From: Burhinus oedicnemus
Taxonomy: Eukaryota; Chordata; Aves; Charadriiformes; Burhinidae
Direction of reading: 5' to 3'
Length of the DNA stretch: 64,000 bases
Assembly (NCBI GenBank): GCA_008921705.1
Contig: VFFE01007216.1
Coordinates: 570,382-634,381 of the forward strand
Under the pieces are notes generated by a model that saw only the letters and a list, made by a program, of their open reading frames with translations, was not told where the DNA came from and searched no databases. Numbering within the stretch: the first letter of the stretch is position 1; every line of letters begins with the position of its first letter. Shown here in pieces: positions 1-13,521 of this stretch. The position numbers were made by a program, and so were the translations under genes.

Positions 1-180
1 CAATGTGAGAAAACCTCTGTGAGGTTCATTCTTGAATGTGTGACCCTGACTGTTGCTGTGTCTGCTTCTCTGCTGCACAAGATTCCAATAATGGACTCTG
101 CCCTACTGCGTGTTTTTTCTGTTGAGTTTTTTACAACTCAATGAGTAAGTAACTTGTCTCTCTGTTCTCCTGTTGCATGC

Positions 181-240
181 AATAACTACATAAGACATGC
201 AATAACTACATAAGACATGTAATAACTACATAAGACATGA
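181..240. repeat. Minisatellite, three 20-bp units
   Basis: Three head-to-tail copies of a 20-bp unit beginning AATAACTACATAAGACATG differ only at the last base (C, T, A). There are no spacers between units, so this is a local tandem duplication and not a CRISPR-like array. Confidence 0.95.
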
Positions 241-3200
241 AGACTAATGACTTCACCTCTGATCAATAATCAGAAGCTGTTTGTGTCTGGCAAAGATTAT
301 ACTGGCTGTTCTCCCAGTGTCTGATACTGCAACCCTGCCTCAAATTTATAGAAAAGATGCACATATGCAGAAGAACAGGTATTGTGTGTGTATGCTCTCA
401 TCTTGTGGAAAATGGCAGGAATTCAGTGGCATTTTTTAGTAAAAAGTGGATTATTATGCATTAATGGCAGGGTGAGAGTACACATTTTACTTGACATAGC
501 AAGAGAAATCACGTGGCAGAAGGAAAACGTCTTCCTAGCCACTGAATTTCCATAATGCTTCTAAGGAGTGGTACGCAACTGCAGGAGAAACTTTGGTTGT
601 CCTGCTTTCATACAGGCATACAAAGGTGGCAGGAGAGCATTTTCTCTCTTTCAGTGCTTTTTTTCATTTTCCAGAATGTGGGAAAAGAAGGGATAATCAA
701 AGCCCTCTTGCCAAACATATGACAATTTCATTATTCTAAATGACATATTGGCCTGGATAGCTTAAAGAAGCCCTTTAGGATGAGATTGCCTCCAGACTCG
801 TTATCCAGAGAGTGGATTTTTGCTTGACTTTGGTTATCTGGAGGGATCTATTCCTGTGAAACAGAACCTCATTTTTCTTTTGCAGAATTACAGTTTTTTC
901 TAGTATCTGTGTGTTCTCATTTCCTCCTTCATTCTTTTGTTATAGGCCATCTGGAACTTCAGAAACTCTCATTTCCCAGTGAGGGAAAATAGGAGAGCAA
1001 AGATTAATATCAGCCTAGAAAGACATTTGTGACCATTTGTCCTGAAGTGACAGACACCCGGGCTGGTCTCCTGGGTTTTTGTAGCTTCTCTCTGATGGAA
1101 CGCTGATTAGATGTGGCCTTTGCATGTTTACATACAGGCCAACAGCTCTCGTACAACATTGTTGTTCAGGTAGTGGGAACTGAGTGAAGAAAGTTAGGGG
1201 TGTGTATGTGGGGAGTGGTTTTTTTCTGTTCAAGTACTGTTTTTACTAAGCTTAGTATTCTGGGTCAGGGCCATTCAGTGAGGTCTGGCTATGTCAGAGA
1301 AGATGGCCGAATTCCTTCCAGTGTAAAAGACATCAACCTGTAGGTTGCATAAGTGAGTATCAGCCACCAGCTCAGCCCAAAGCAACCTTGACAGGGGGCT
1401 TACGCTCCAAATCATCATCCCACTTTGAGGACTGGGAATTTCTTCCACCCTCTTGGCCCTTTTCTTGGTGCACTGCAGCTCTCTGTACTATTCCAGTATG
1501 CAGCTGAGTGTGTTTACTCAAGCTGTATTGTCCAGTGTGATAGTAGTGCTTAGCTATAGGTGTGTAACTCTCATCTGATTTGTTATTTTCTTATCTGATT
1601 TTTTTGTCACAAAGTATGTGACTCCTCAAATATTTTCTCATTTCTTTCTGTGTGTACGTGTGCACGTGCGTGCACGTGTGCACTTTGGTTAGAAAGACTG
1701 GTAACTTCCATGTGTAATTGGGGTGGTTTCAAAGAGCATGGAAAGGGCAAAATGAGGCAGACTTATTTTTGTTCCACACAGACTCCAGGTCACCCATACC
1801 CTAGGTCTCTGTTTCAGTGTTTCTCCTCCCTCTTTTCAAGAACAGCTATAATAGTCTCTTTCATTCCTCACTGAACTCAGTTTCCATCAGTAAAATAATG
1901 TACCAAAGATTTATAGATTCATTTCATGAGAGGGACATGCTTTCATTTTGCCAGTGATGAATCATCTAATGTTTACTTTCCCAGACCTTGTACAAATCTT
2001 TTCAGTCATTGAGGTGAACATCAATTAAAATGAAACTGTATTAAAATAAAATATTGACTTCATTTAACATAATATACCTCCCAAGTTGGGAGTCTGGCTT
2101 CCAGACAGAGTAGCAGCATAGCAGTGCAAGATGTTATATTGCAGGTTTTCGTTCCGTGTAAAATTCACAGGAAGTACTAACTTCTGCCTCAAAGTGACCA
2201 CTGATTCTTAGTTCTTATGCCCCCTTTCAAATCTGCAAAAAACTTATTCAATACCTTGCATGTGACTAAAATATATAGGGACTCAAAAATTTGTGTTACT
2301 GGACAAAACCATACTAGAAGTTTTTCTAAGTAAGATAGCTGTCCTCCTATGTTCTCTTCTTTTTGCACCCTCACTTGGTCAAAAAATAAAAATATAAATA
2401 ACTAAAGGGCAATTGCTTCTGTACTCTTTTCTAAAGCAATAAAATACAACTCTAAAATTCTTGCAAACCTCAGATTAAGTAGATTTTTGAGCAGGTGGCT
2501 TGTTTTCGTGTCTAGCTCTGTCAGTGCTACAGCTTGTGTGGATGGATGTGGAAATGCAGGATGCGGACATATTAGGGTCCTGGGTTTGGATCACTCAGAA
2601 CTATATTTTAAGCATGGTAGATGTTCCCTGATTTCTAAAGTTGGGAACTATTTGGAGCTTTTTTAAATTAGTGACTTTAAGACAGGCAATCAATATAAGT
2701 GAGTAATTTAGATAGACTGATACGGTTCTTGAAGAAAATGAAAATCATGAGTGGGAATAATAGACTCCACTTGTTATTTAGAATTGAGGCATCTCAAGTT
2801 TCAGAAATTTTGGGGAGAAGGTTGGCATCTAAGCCTGCCTGATGTGGCTGCATTATTATGGTTAGAATGCTGAAGATGTTTTATTTCAGGCATTCAGTAA
2901 AAGGTAGGTAAGATGTGACAGATGCGTAAGAACTAGCAATGTGTTAAGAAGAGCGAGAGCAAAATTCATCATCTCGTTGAAATACATTAATTAACAGTCT
3001 GAGGCACATAGATACAGGTTTAATTGTATTTTAATACAATGCTGCAGTGATATTTTTATTTCTTTTTCCATACTTCCGTACCGTTTTCCATTTTGGAAAG
3101 TGCTACTTCTAAAAACACTTAAAACCACAATACACTAGTTTAGTTTGCAGCATATGGAAGATCATAAGAATGGTTTTTCCTGCAAAATGATTTTGATCTA

Positions 3201-4942
3201 TTAAATTCAGCTGTTCAGGGAAGGTGGTGGGGAGAAATGTAAGATATTGAACTCCTGAAGTGTGAAAGGTTTTCCAGTGGCAGAAAGTGAGACTTAAGAG
3301 CGCGTTCTGGCTGTTTCAACATCAGAAACAGGTCACTGGATTGTTTTTCTCCTCATTTTTTTCTTTTTTTTTTTTTTTTTTACTAATGGCACTTGCTAAA
3401 ATTGGTGCATTTCATGTGATAAACATGTCTTGGAAAGAGGTTTCTTTACATGACTTGGAAATACAGGAAATGTGAGTCTCATTCAGTAGACACTAGGTAT
3501 ACAGGTGCTATTGCTCATGTGAGCAATCATGCCGAATTCAGGAGAGTTCTTTTTAATGAACACTGCAGTACAAATTAAGTGGCTGAAATGAATTAGCAAG
3601 AATCATTAACAATGCTGAAAAAAAATGTGTATGGAACAAAATAAAAATTTCTCAGACTCCAAGTGAATTTTATATAGCATGTTAAAGGAACAGTTGTTAT
3701 TAAGTAATTAAACTTTGCAATAAGTATGTGAGTGAATGAAGATGCAAACTGAACTACACCTATTGTAGCCCATAAATACCATCAGTCAGACCGATGTGAT
3801 GAATTCTAGTTATTATGTGCTTCTGAGAAATTTTATTTTTCTCTTTCCCACAAGATTTTTTTTAAAATCTAAACAACAGTTTAGAATATCCCCTTTCTCT
3901 TTTCTTGTTAACAAACATTCCAGAGAATGTATTCTCTCAAATAAAATTTCTTCCCAGCATTGCCCAGAGATGAGGAGTCTGGAACAGTTCAATCCTAGAA
4001 TAGTCATAATAGAGGAAAACCAGTAAGTCGAACACTTTTGCATGCTGCTTACTTGTACGTGTTTGTGTATTAGGGGTGTGGATCAATTCTCTAACACATT
4101 TCACAGTGACCTCTTGCAGAGTGAGCTTAATCAGTTACTGAAGCCAAAGATGCTTTGCAGTTGTGTTCCTCCACTGTGTCTGTACAAGTGTGCAGGGCAT
4201 CACACTGCCCGTGTGCGCATGTATGCTGAATATAGACCACAAGTTGTGTTGATTTCACACAACGTTTTAGGGGAAGCCCTGTTTCTTGTAATGTTTGAAC
4301 ACACTGTGTGGCTTTATATTTGTGTATGTGAGTGGGGATTTGAATTTACTTGTTTTGTTGTAATGTTTCTAGCTTTAGTTAAATTTGAGAGCAGTCGAAA
4401 AATATATTGCTTTAGTTTAATTAGCTTGGTAGAAAAAAGTCCTTTCTTGGGCAGTAATTATTAGTTGTATATTATTAAAAGGAAGTAGTTCACATTCAGT
4501 TACTTAGCAGAAATAATTGAATCTTCTGATCCAGTAAACTAGCTCACTTTGGTTTCAGCTGGTTTTTAATTTAAGACCTATAGAAGAGGAGACCTGTTAT
4601 CTCACTACAGGGAATTGGCTTCACTTTCCTGCAGTTCATAAACCACAAGAGTGAAATTACAATCCCCCACAGCAGTTTTCTCTTTATTTTTTACATTTGC
4701 TTGAAAGTTTAATTTTATGAGACAGAGCTGATTTTAAAGTTTAAAGTGCCTTTTTTTTTGTTTTGGTGCTTTTCTTCCCATTTTTTCTTGAACAAAAGGA
4801 CTACCAGCTCTATCTGTAGTCTGGGCTGTAGTCTCAGGCAGCAGCAATTTCAGGATGTTTCAAAGATGTAAACACAGTTGGGTACTGCGATGAGCCCTTT
4901 GGCGGTATTCCAAGAGAAACGCAAATAGCTAACTAGTTTGGA

Positions 4943-5030
4943 GCGGATCTACATGGAGCTGATTCTCAGCTGGAGTAAATTGGCAGAGCTCCACTGGCTT
5001 TTGAGCCATTTACACCTGGTGAGAATCCGC
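4943..5030. repeat. Ancient palindromic interspersed repeat
   Basis: Arms 4961-4980 (GATTCTCAGCTGGAGTAAAT) and 5008-5027 are imperfect inverted repeats, with about 16 of 20 positions pairing, around a core containing AGCTCCACTGG. The pattern 'subterminal TTTACACC arm, core CTCCACTG, second arm' recalls an old palindromic repeat seen in many bird and turtle introns. The family name is not assigned. A related piece lies near 51282-51345. Confidence 0.55.
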
Positions 5031-8000
5031 TTCCCTGCTTCACGGTAGCTTGCATGTGTGCATTTTCCCTAGGTTTTTATACGGTAGATGTGTTACTACA
5101 TCAAGAAGTAGGTGGTGACTTTACATTATGCTCCATGTGAAGAACTGTAAATAGAGCCACCATCACAAGAACTAATTGTAACACAGTTATCTGAGTTCTT
5201 TTTCTTTTCCCTGACCAGATTTTAAGGGGACAAGTAATTTACCACTTGTTGTGAAGCTGTTTAACATCAGAACATTTCCTTTGGATTTGTTGTTCATAAA
5301 TTAATTTTATTTAATAAATTAGCATTGTTTAATGTGAATTAATACGAGGATTTTCTTCCCCAGTAAGAAATCAGAATAAATTGGAACCAATGTTAGAACA
5401 GAGGGCTGCACCTGTGTGTGTCAGATATTTCTAATTACATAATTTACATCAGATAAGTATATGCTTTTTTGGAGGTTATCTCGGGATTCCTGGCTACCTG
5501 AATGAGCATCCAGGTGTTAAAGATGTACCTTTTGGGTCTAGAAAGTTATACTGCAGCAGTTGGTTTCCACCACTGTACTGTGGGGTGAATTTAGGACTGC
5601 AGGAAAACATGAATTTGGAATTTAGGATTGCTTGGTTGTTGTTCATTTCAGGTAGAAACATGGCATATGAAGTATCAGTACGTGCTTTTTTAAACGAGAA
5701 GGAAGTTCATCTGTCCCTAAATTGAAAATGTTAAAAATAATACACTTTATGCATATATGCACACGTGCTGTATTAATTTATTAGTTTTGGAAGCATTTTC
5801 ATGCTTGTTTAACTCAAAATGGCTTTGAATTTTCTAAGGAAAAGAAGGTAAAAAAACAAAAAGGAAGGAAAAAAAGAACTGGCAGACAGTTAGTCCATAT
5901 GGCCTAATTACTCCTGGTATTTTGAGAAAAGAATGTAAACCTGGTGAGTTACTAAACTGAGAAGTGGCTACTATGAGGGCCATTTTTACCAAATCTCAGT
6001 GCACTCGTTACATATCCTATCTATGTTAGTGATATTTCGTCTAGGAGAGTCCCTCCAGGAGCTGCATCATAAAAAACCCCACAAGTACAGTGTCTCCATT
6101 TGAAGGGATATTCCATCTCCTCAGTTAGCAAACTTCTGCAAAGTCTTAGAGGACTACAGTAAACGCTAACTAGCTGGATGTGTGGAAGAACATTCTTTTT
6201 CTTTAGCTGTCTGGTCATTTGATAGTGAAAAACTGTAAAGATGCCATGTGTAGATGGGCCTCAAATTATTTTTCCTTACTGATTGGCCGATTCATGGCAA
6301 GTTTTACATTTGAAATGAGATGGTGACTGCAATGTGGACAAGAGAGGCTGTTAACTCCTCCTCTCCCTTAGCCCTTCTTCTTTCTGTGACTATCAGCTAT
6401 TAGGATCTGAAGTACAGTCTGCATGACCTGGCTGTACCTGTATTTTTACATATTGAGAATCAGAGAGACTGAGGGAACAGATTCTGAGACGTCAGGAGCT
6501 CGACACCTCAGCCCTGCATTAAACCTGTAAGACTGTACTGAAAGTCTGTACAGTTCTGCATCTGTACCCTCAGCACTGGGTCCCTTGGTTAATTATTCCA
6601 AATTAGCTTTTAAGTTTGTTTGTTGGGTTTATTTTATTATTTTTAAAAAATATCAGATGGGTTATTATCATTTGGCTTCCAGCAGAATGAAATAAACTAT
6701 TTGCATTTGGTGTTGGCATGTTTTAAATTCAGTCTTTCATTAACTTTTCTCCTTACCTGTTATCTTCTGTTTTCTTGTTATGAAGATAAAGTAGATTTCA
6801 TTTTGTTTTCCATTGTTTTATAACAGATTAATGTTTAGAAATGATCAGTTCCTATTAGTCACAGCTCATTCTTTCTTCTTTCCAGTCAGAGATGTATGAA
6901 ATCCTTTACTAAATAAAAGATGAATGATTTCTTGTGTAACTCAAATTGCAAAAGAAATAATTACTGACAAAGGACCATATTCTGATTTTTACTCTCCTTT
7001 CCTTTTGTGAAAACAATAATTTGATTCAGAGTTCCAAGAATGACAGCAAAGCAAGCAAGGCAAAAAGGCAAGAACACAGCGAACTTCCCCATGGAAGAAA
7101 TGTTGTCTGTTCTGGCCAGCAGATTGATAGAAGATCTGAATTCAATTTGCTGCTCACTGCAGCCCTCCGAATAATGCTGTGCAAGCCTTCTACTGTCTTA
7201 GCACCTACGTTCCCCTCCCTTCTGCTTTCTCCTTTCCACCTGCTGAGCTGTACTTCGTGGCCATGTGTTCCACAGCTTATATGAGATTAACCATCATTTG
7301 CATTTATTAATTTTAAGGGCATAGCTTTCATTTTAAAAGCTCTGGTTCCAGTATTATGAATGAGTGAATCTACGTTTCTTTTTTTTGCGTAATTTAATTC
7401 TTTTTGTACGCTGCTTTCGTACCTCTTCTCTAAAATCATACTAACCTTGTCTCTCAAACATGGAAGTTAGTCATAGAAGTCTCATCATACTCCTCAAAAC
7501 TTTTTAAACCCGTTTTTCTATAAATCTCAGTTATGCTTTTAAAATGCTCAGATGCCAAGATGTTGAAGGGTATTTCAAAGCCTGTAAACAAACAGTGCCC
7601 TGCCAGTCCTTCTTGGCACTAATGGTCTAGTAGCTAGTTTTCCGCCCGCTTTGGATGGTCCTCTTGAATGCAGGGAAGAAAAGACAGAAAGATGAGTGTT
7701 ATTTCACAACTATTTTAGATGTAGAAACAGCCAATACCTGACAAAAAAAAGTGACCTTTTATGACTCCTTACTTGGAGAGAAAATTGAGTAAAAAGCAGT
7801 AGAAATATGCAGTAAACTGATTAGTTACTTACTGAGGAAAGGCTGAAAAGACAATTACAGAGATTGGGTAAATTCAACTAACACAGTGATGGGGAATGTG
7901 AAAATATGAACATCTGAAGTATGTGAACACCAAGCAGACAAGGAGCGTGTACAGTGCATATAGTACTGTATACCCGTGTTCACAGGACTGTAGCTAGTCA

Positions 8001-10646
8001 TAATGGTAAGATTAAATCATGACCAGGAAAAATTAGACGTAAATGTCCAACAGTGAGATTTCTTGGGCTTGGAATCAGGACGTGTTGGAATTTTACGTAT
8101 GATTGCCACTGCTGAATCTAACTGCTTTTCAGTGCTCCGTGACCAGTCACTTTTACCAGTGTGACTTCCAGCATGCATAGTCCAATCTTCTAAACATGGA
8201 ATATACGCGGCTTTACAATTGTCATGAAGAGGAGCAGCAGTGAGAAGACTGATTTGGTCCAGTCTTTTCCCGCTGAGCTTCTTTACAGACACCAGGCAGT
8301 ATCTGTTTATTTTCCTATTGGAGAAAAATGACAACTGTTGTGGAGGAAAGACTGGAGCAAGTTACGTGTTAGTGAACCTTTGAAATTTATTTTGTAAGCA
8401 AAGGAATTCTAGTGAGAGAACTTGCCTTTCAGCTGCAAAAAAAGATTTCTGTAGCAAACTTCATAGAAATGAGGAGGTACAGTGATCTGTGCATTATGTT
8501 TTAGTTCTGTATTTTTTGCTACTAAGGTGTTTGCAAGATGCTGCCCACCAATCCCTTTGATACGCTAATTGCTATTCAGTTAGTTACCATCCATAGCTGT
8601 CTGCGGGTGTTGGAGTATGCAAGGGAATTTTCCCTTGAAGTCAAAGAGAGTACTTGTGTGCCTGCTTGTGGCAGGATTTGTCTTATTCAACCGGACAACC
8701 TAGATGCAGCTGATGTAGTAAATCTTGCAGTCCTGAAGTTCTTGTGGTAGCTGACACCCCGCAAGCACTACGGGCAGTGCTGTGGTGGGAATATTTCTTT
8801 GGCTGCCCGCTGGCTGCCTGCCGTGTTCATCTGTAGCCAATGACCAAGTACTGGGGAGGGTCCCCTGGAGCTGGTAAGTGTAGAGAGGGGAAGGAATCCA
8901 TTCTTTAAGTTAAAACGTTTAAATTGAATCAAGGTAATGGAGAATTAGATTTCACTCTCTCATTGCTTGTAATAGAAAAATCCATGCACATTGATAGTTT
9001 TCCCCAGTTGAGTAGCCTTTTTTGTGTCCCCTTTTTGTACATCTGTTGAGCAGATTGAGACGGGTACCAGTGGTTTGAAGATTGAAAACCTTCAATTTTC
9101 ACGTAAATTACAGGTCAAATCTGTGTAGTGCGTCAGCACCCTTTACAGTAAATCACATGTAAAATTAAGTTATGCCCCATTTAAATGACAAAAGGATTCT
9201 TGGACTACATGGTAGCTCTTTCCAGTAGTAGCTGAATAGAAGAAGAAAAACTAATAAATAATTAAGGTGGTAGTATGTTTGACCACTTTTTTTTTCAGTA
9301 TGACTTTTTTCTGTTATTATCGTAACAGAAATGCTCCTTTCAAAGACAGCTAAAGCACTAATGATAGCTAAGAAGGTCATTCCTAGGAGGTTAAACTGGT
9401 TTAATTAGAATTTATGCGAAGGTTACTGTAAGAGTGCAGAAAGATGTTAAGGGGTTAACCTATAAGAGATTACATTGTAGTCAGTGTTCTGTTAAAGTTT
9501 GAATTAATTTTTCCCATGGGTTTTTCACATTCTAATTTTCAACTAAATGAGACATCTGTTTCAGAAAAGGAAAATTTGCTATGGTTGTCATAGCAACTAT
9601 CATTCTGTAAGAAAATTATTCCAATGGTTACTTTAGAACAGAAAGATAGAAATTCAGTACATAAAGCAACATCCGATTGCTAGCACAAATTCTGATAATT
9701 CAGCCCTTTTTGTATGGTAGATTATTTGACCTGCAAAACTTGTTCATATGTTTTGAACATAAGGTTAATTGTGCTGTAAACAAATTCACTTACAATATAT
9801 TTTCCCCCTAGAGTCTTACATGTAGACAATCATTATTCTTATAATAATACCGTTGAATTTCAGTAGTATGTGAAAAGACTCAAACTGTTCACTTTAAGAA
9901 GATAAGACCTAAATCAAAGTACATTTCTACACATGAGCGCTTCTCTTCAAAGGTGAAATACATTCATGATGTATGTCTTTAACTCCCAAATACATTTTTC
10001 TTGGGGTTTTTTTGAGAACAGCAGATTTTTCTCTTACAGAACATACGTGGCAGTATTTTCTTTGTAAAATGCAAAACATTATTGAGAAGTAATTTATAAA
10101 ATATTTCACTTTTCCTGAGCAAGCAGTAACTGGGGATCCAGAAATTTGATGCCTGATATGAAGACTTTAACTTTGCTTTCAGGTTCCATCGTAAATGGAA
10201 ATTTTAGACGAAGTTGTATTTGCACGATATCCAGCTCACAGACTTGTTAGTGGGTATTAGAGAAGATTTTATTTTCCCCTACTCGGAAACTTTGATGGCT
10301 GTTTTGCAATAAATTTTCAGAACAAGGGACTTGGGGATTTGTAAAATCCCCGTGTGTGTATAAAGATGGTTTTGCTTTGGGGGTGGGGGCACTGAAGTGT
10401 ATGATTTGTCTTTCTTCTCACAGATGTAAAGCACACCAACATCCTCCGCTGAATCCTTTCTTGGACTTCAGATTTTTTTTGCCAGAAATATTCCAGACAT
10501 TTCTTTCGATCTCGAGATTGTCACAAAAGACAGCATAATGGCAAATCACACAAGTTGTAACATCTCCCCTTCACAAAAGAACAGCTCCAGCATGCATAAC
10601 TTACCAGCCCTGCACTCAGGCGGCTACACGCTGCAGTCACCACAAA

Positions 10647-10671
10647 GGAGGGAGGGAGGGAGGGACGGGGG
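10647..10671 (+). repeat. GGGA repeat with G-quadruplex motif
   Basis: Four GGG runs (10650-10652, 10654-10656, 10658-10660, 10662-10664) are separated by single A residues and followed by a GGGGG run at 10667-10671. This meets the classical G3+N1-7 quadruplex rule on the plus strand, which is the non-template (RNA-like) strand for MPPED1. It is intronic, and a function is not shown. Confidence 0.85.
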
Positions 10672-13405
10672 AAAGTGCTTCTTGTCTTAATAAGCAGATC
10701 ATGCCTATTCATAACGGGCTTTTTAAGAAGTGGCCATGTACGGGCTAGCCCCAGTACAGCTGCATGTGCCATTCGTGGTCATTCAGATTTCAGCAGGATT
10801 AAGCTGACTTCTGGTGAGACCTGTGAAAGTCACGTTTATTTCTCTTTATAAATGCTTCATTGTATCCTTAAAATAATTATTCCATAGGTTTTTGTCCTTT
10901 TCTTCTTGGGCAAATATTGATCTTTCCCCTTGGTTTCTTTCTTGGGGCGCAGAGTGGCCATGGCCCATTCTGCTGTGTCTGGCACACCTGCGGGATGCAG
11001 GACGGCGTCTCACCTCGCTTCCCACCGAGGACCTGGGAACAATCCTGTCTATGCCCAGCAGCCCCAGGGCAAGCAACGGGTGGCAGCAGGGGCCTGTATT
11101 CACTGAATCTGTCAGTGGCTTTAAAAGTGTGATTTAGTATGCCTACACTTTGTTTGCCTCCTGTTTGCCCTTACAAATATTTTCTGTCAGTGAGATCTCA
11201 CTCCTGGAAAACTTGCTCTGGGCCTGAAGACAATTTGCCAAACAGTTGAATAGTTTCATCTTGGTGAAGAAAGATACTTGGCATGTAAGGTATGGAACAC
11301 AGTCCCAAGGCAGGGACGGAATGAGAGTTTAGAAAAAGCCTAACCTCTGTGTATTTTTATAAAGCCTCCACTTCTGTAATACGTGAGGACTGTGTAGACT
11401 TCAGTTTATTTCTTTTCAGGGCATTCCTGTGAGATAAAAATACTCCAATTCCGTCAATGGAGAGCTGAACCTAAAGACAGGCTGATCAAACTCCGCAGAC
11501 TGTGGTTTGCTTCTGTGTGACAGTGTTGCACACAGCAACATCACTGGTAGCTTACCACAAAAGAAGCCAGTAACTAGACCATGAGTTACCACCCTAGCAG
11601 TAGGAAGGTGAGAAGTCGTGTACCTGCGAGCCAGATGCTGTTCTTCCTGTGAGGAAAGGCTGCTAGGAGATGAACAGGTAACCAGAAAAGCATGATTTCA
11701 TATCCCTCATAGAGGGTAGGTCTTTTTCTCAGCCAGCTGCCCTGGTCTGAGCAACCTGACTCAGAAAAGGATTCCCGCTTTGTTGCTACTGCTGTTAGCA
11801 TCTCTTTTTCGCACACCTTCCTCACCTCCCTCATCACAGCTTCTGGAGGCTGGGATGTATTTCTGGTCCCAGTGGCAGATGTACGAAGTTTCACCTTTTT
11901 TTTTTTTTCCCCGGGACACCTGTTTATCCAGACCCTGGTTATCCAGGGCGCTGTGTGGTGAAGAGCAAGGAAATGAGCTCTTAGCCATGGACACCGAAAG
12001 CCTTTCAGTCAACTGTCTAGAAAAGTTGAGGCTTTTTTTAGCTGTGGAAGAAAGGCAGGAAACATTCTGCAAAGCCCCCCTCTTCCTTTCCTTGTAGCAG
12101 TATTTTCTTTTCTCCCCTCAGGTAAGCCACATCCCTTTATATTTTAGCAAGCTCTATTTTTTAAGCTGTTTTCAATAGACATGTGCTTTACAGCATTCCA
12201 AAAGGAAAAGTGGGAAATACGTCGTCATGAAGATTGCAGACATGCTGGTTTTTGAAATGTTAGTCAAGCATCAGTAATGGAAGAGGATAAATAATAGCTT
12301 TATGAGCATTTTCTTTTGTCTTTGCCATACATGATGTAAAGTGGAGTTCAGAGAATTTGTTTGAAAGAATTCTTGCTGTCTTTTGATGCAGTGGGGGAGT
12401 GTAAAGCTTTCCTCAACAAAGTAACATCTCAAAGGGAACTCTGGTTGATGTGTATGTATTTATAAACACTAAGGCTGCAATTATCATAAACCTTATTAAA
12501 TCACAGCAGCCTATTTGCTGTTCTCCAAAAATGGATATGGCCAGAACGTGTCAGTCAAAAAATTATAAAAAAATTCCAACCTAAAACTAGCCCATCAATT
12601 TTATGACCTAGAATTAGAGCATAGTCAGCAAGACATAATTTATCACTGTGATATAATTGCTGTGAAATACAGTTTTTTAATCAATGGGACAGCAAGATAT
12701 GGATAAATGGTGTTCTGACTGGCAGTGTTACAGTCCCACTGCTCCATGATGAGCTGCTCCATAAATATGTTTTAAAAAAAATGTAAATCCCCGTCTGATA
12801 AGAAATCCTGAATATGGAAAGTCTTACTTAAAAGCAAGTCAGCACACCAGAGGACGGAAGAAAATTATATGTAAGAAAAGAAGCAGTATTCTTGTTCTGA
12901 TGGGATGCTTCCAGTTAGGGAAACAAAGCAGCATAGATGATGTCTCCAACTTTGGAGCGGGATCTGTCATGCCCGGGTCTGTCCTCACCCAGCTGGTCAT
13001 AGGCTAAGGGCCAAATGTGACGGGAGAACAATGTGAAACATATATCCGTACCAAGGTATCTGAGACAGATGTTCTTCTAGATGTTGTGGAAGTCCAGCAT
13101 GCTAATCCACACATGGAGATCTTGGTATCCAGGTCTTTTAAAAGTTACTTTTCACCTAGTTAGAGGAATACTGTGAATATTTTACTGTATGGTGCCTACT
13201 GAAAATGGTAAGGACTGCACTGATTTGCCGCACAAGTTAAATAACACTGGTTGTATGGAAAGAAGGTTTTACTGTGCACAGAAAGAAGAAAATGAATGCT
13301 ATTTGTCTCCAAATTCCATGCTAGTAGAGAGTCAGTCTCCATATTTTAATTAGATAACCAGTACATGGAAGCAGCACTGAAGACATTCTCCTCCTCTCTT
13401 GGCAG

Positions 13406-13521
13406 GCAACCTTGGTTTTATGGCTGGGGCTTTAATCTTCCACGAGGCCAAGCACTATTAGAGAAATGGAACCTTATTCCAGATGGAATAGATATTCTTA
13501 TAACACATGGACCACCTCTCG
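13406..13521 (+). CDS. MPPED1: MPPED1 coding exon (metallophosphoesterase domain, THGPP motif)
   Basis: MPPED1 (239AB) belongs to the class III cyclic-nucleotide phosphodiesterase-like metallophosphoesterases, which hydrolyse phosphoesters at a two-metal centre; in mammals it is brain-enriched. The exon starts with the last base of a split Trp codon after ctcttggcag and ends CTC-G before gtaaga. It encodes 38 complete residues beginning QPWFYGWGFNLPRGQALLEK and containing ILITHGPPLG. The His of THGPP is a metal ligand in the family. Residues FYGWGF and ALLEKWNLIP fit MPPED1; the paralogue MPPED2 has FNGWGF and SLLDKWNLIP. This is the first of three consecutive exons giving the C-terminal 115 residues. 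Human MPPED1 is about 326 residues, so roughly two thirds of the protein is encoded upstream of the window. Confidence 0.95.

Larger units (their letters stand above)
1..13405 (+). other. MPPED1: MPPED1 intron (3' part; 5' end outside window)
   Basis: This stretch precedes the first MPPED1 exon in the window and ends in a pyrimidine-rich acceptor (ctcctctcttggcag). I searched it for the upstream phosphoesterase exons, whose hallmark is the GNHE motif and which should end in a split Trp codon, and found none, so the intron is longer than 13.4 kb. It is AT-rich and holds a 3 x 20 bp minisatellite (181-240), a palindromic ancient repeat (4943-5030), a G-quadruplex motif (10647-10671) and poly-T runs (for example near 3363-3382 and 11898-11909). 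Open frames here are short and look random. Confidence 0.8.

Noticed and set aside
181..240. CRISPR-like short repeat array
   Set aside because: The units are directly adjacent with no spacers, and the genome is clearly animal.
4042..4464. 140-codon plus-strand open frame
   Set aside because: Cys/Leu/Val-rich translation of AT/GT-rich intron with no domain and no splice context, inside a long MPPED1 intron.
1..13405. Upstream MPPED1 exons carrying the GNHE motif
   Set aside because: No minus- or plus-strand segment encodes GNHE or the expected preceding split-Trp exon end, so these exons lie outside the window.
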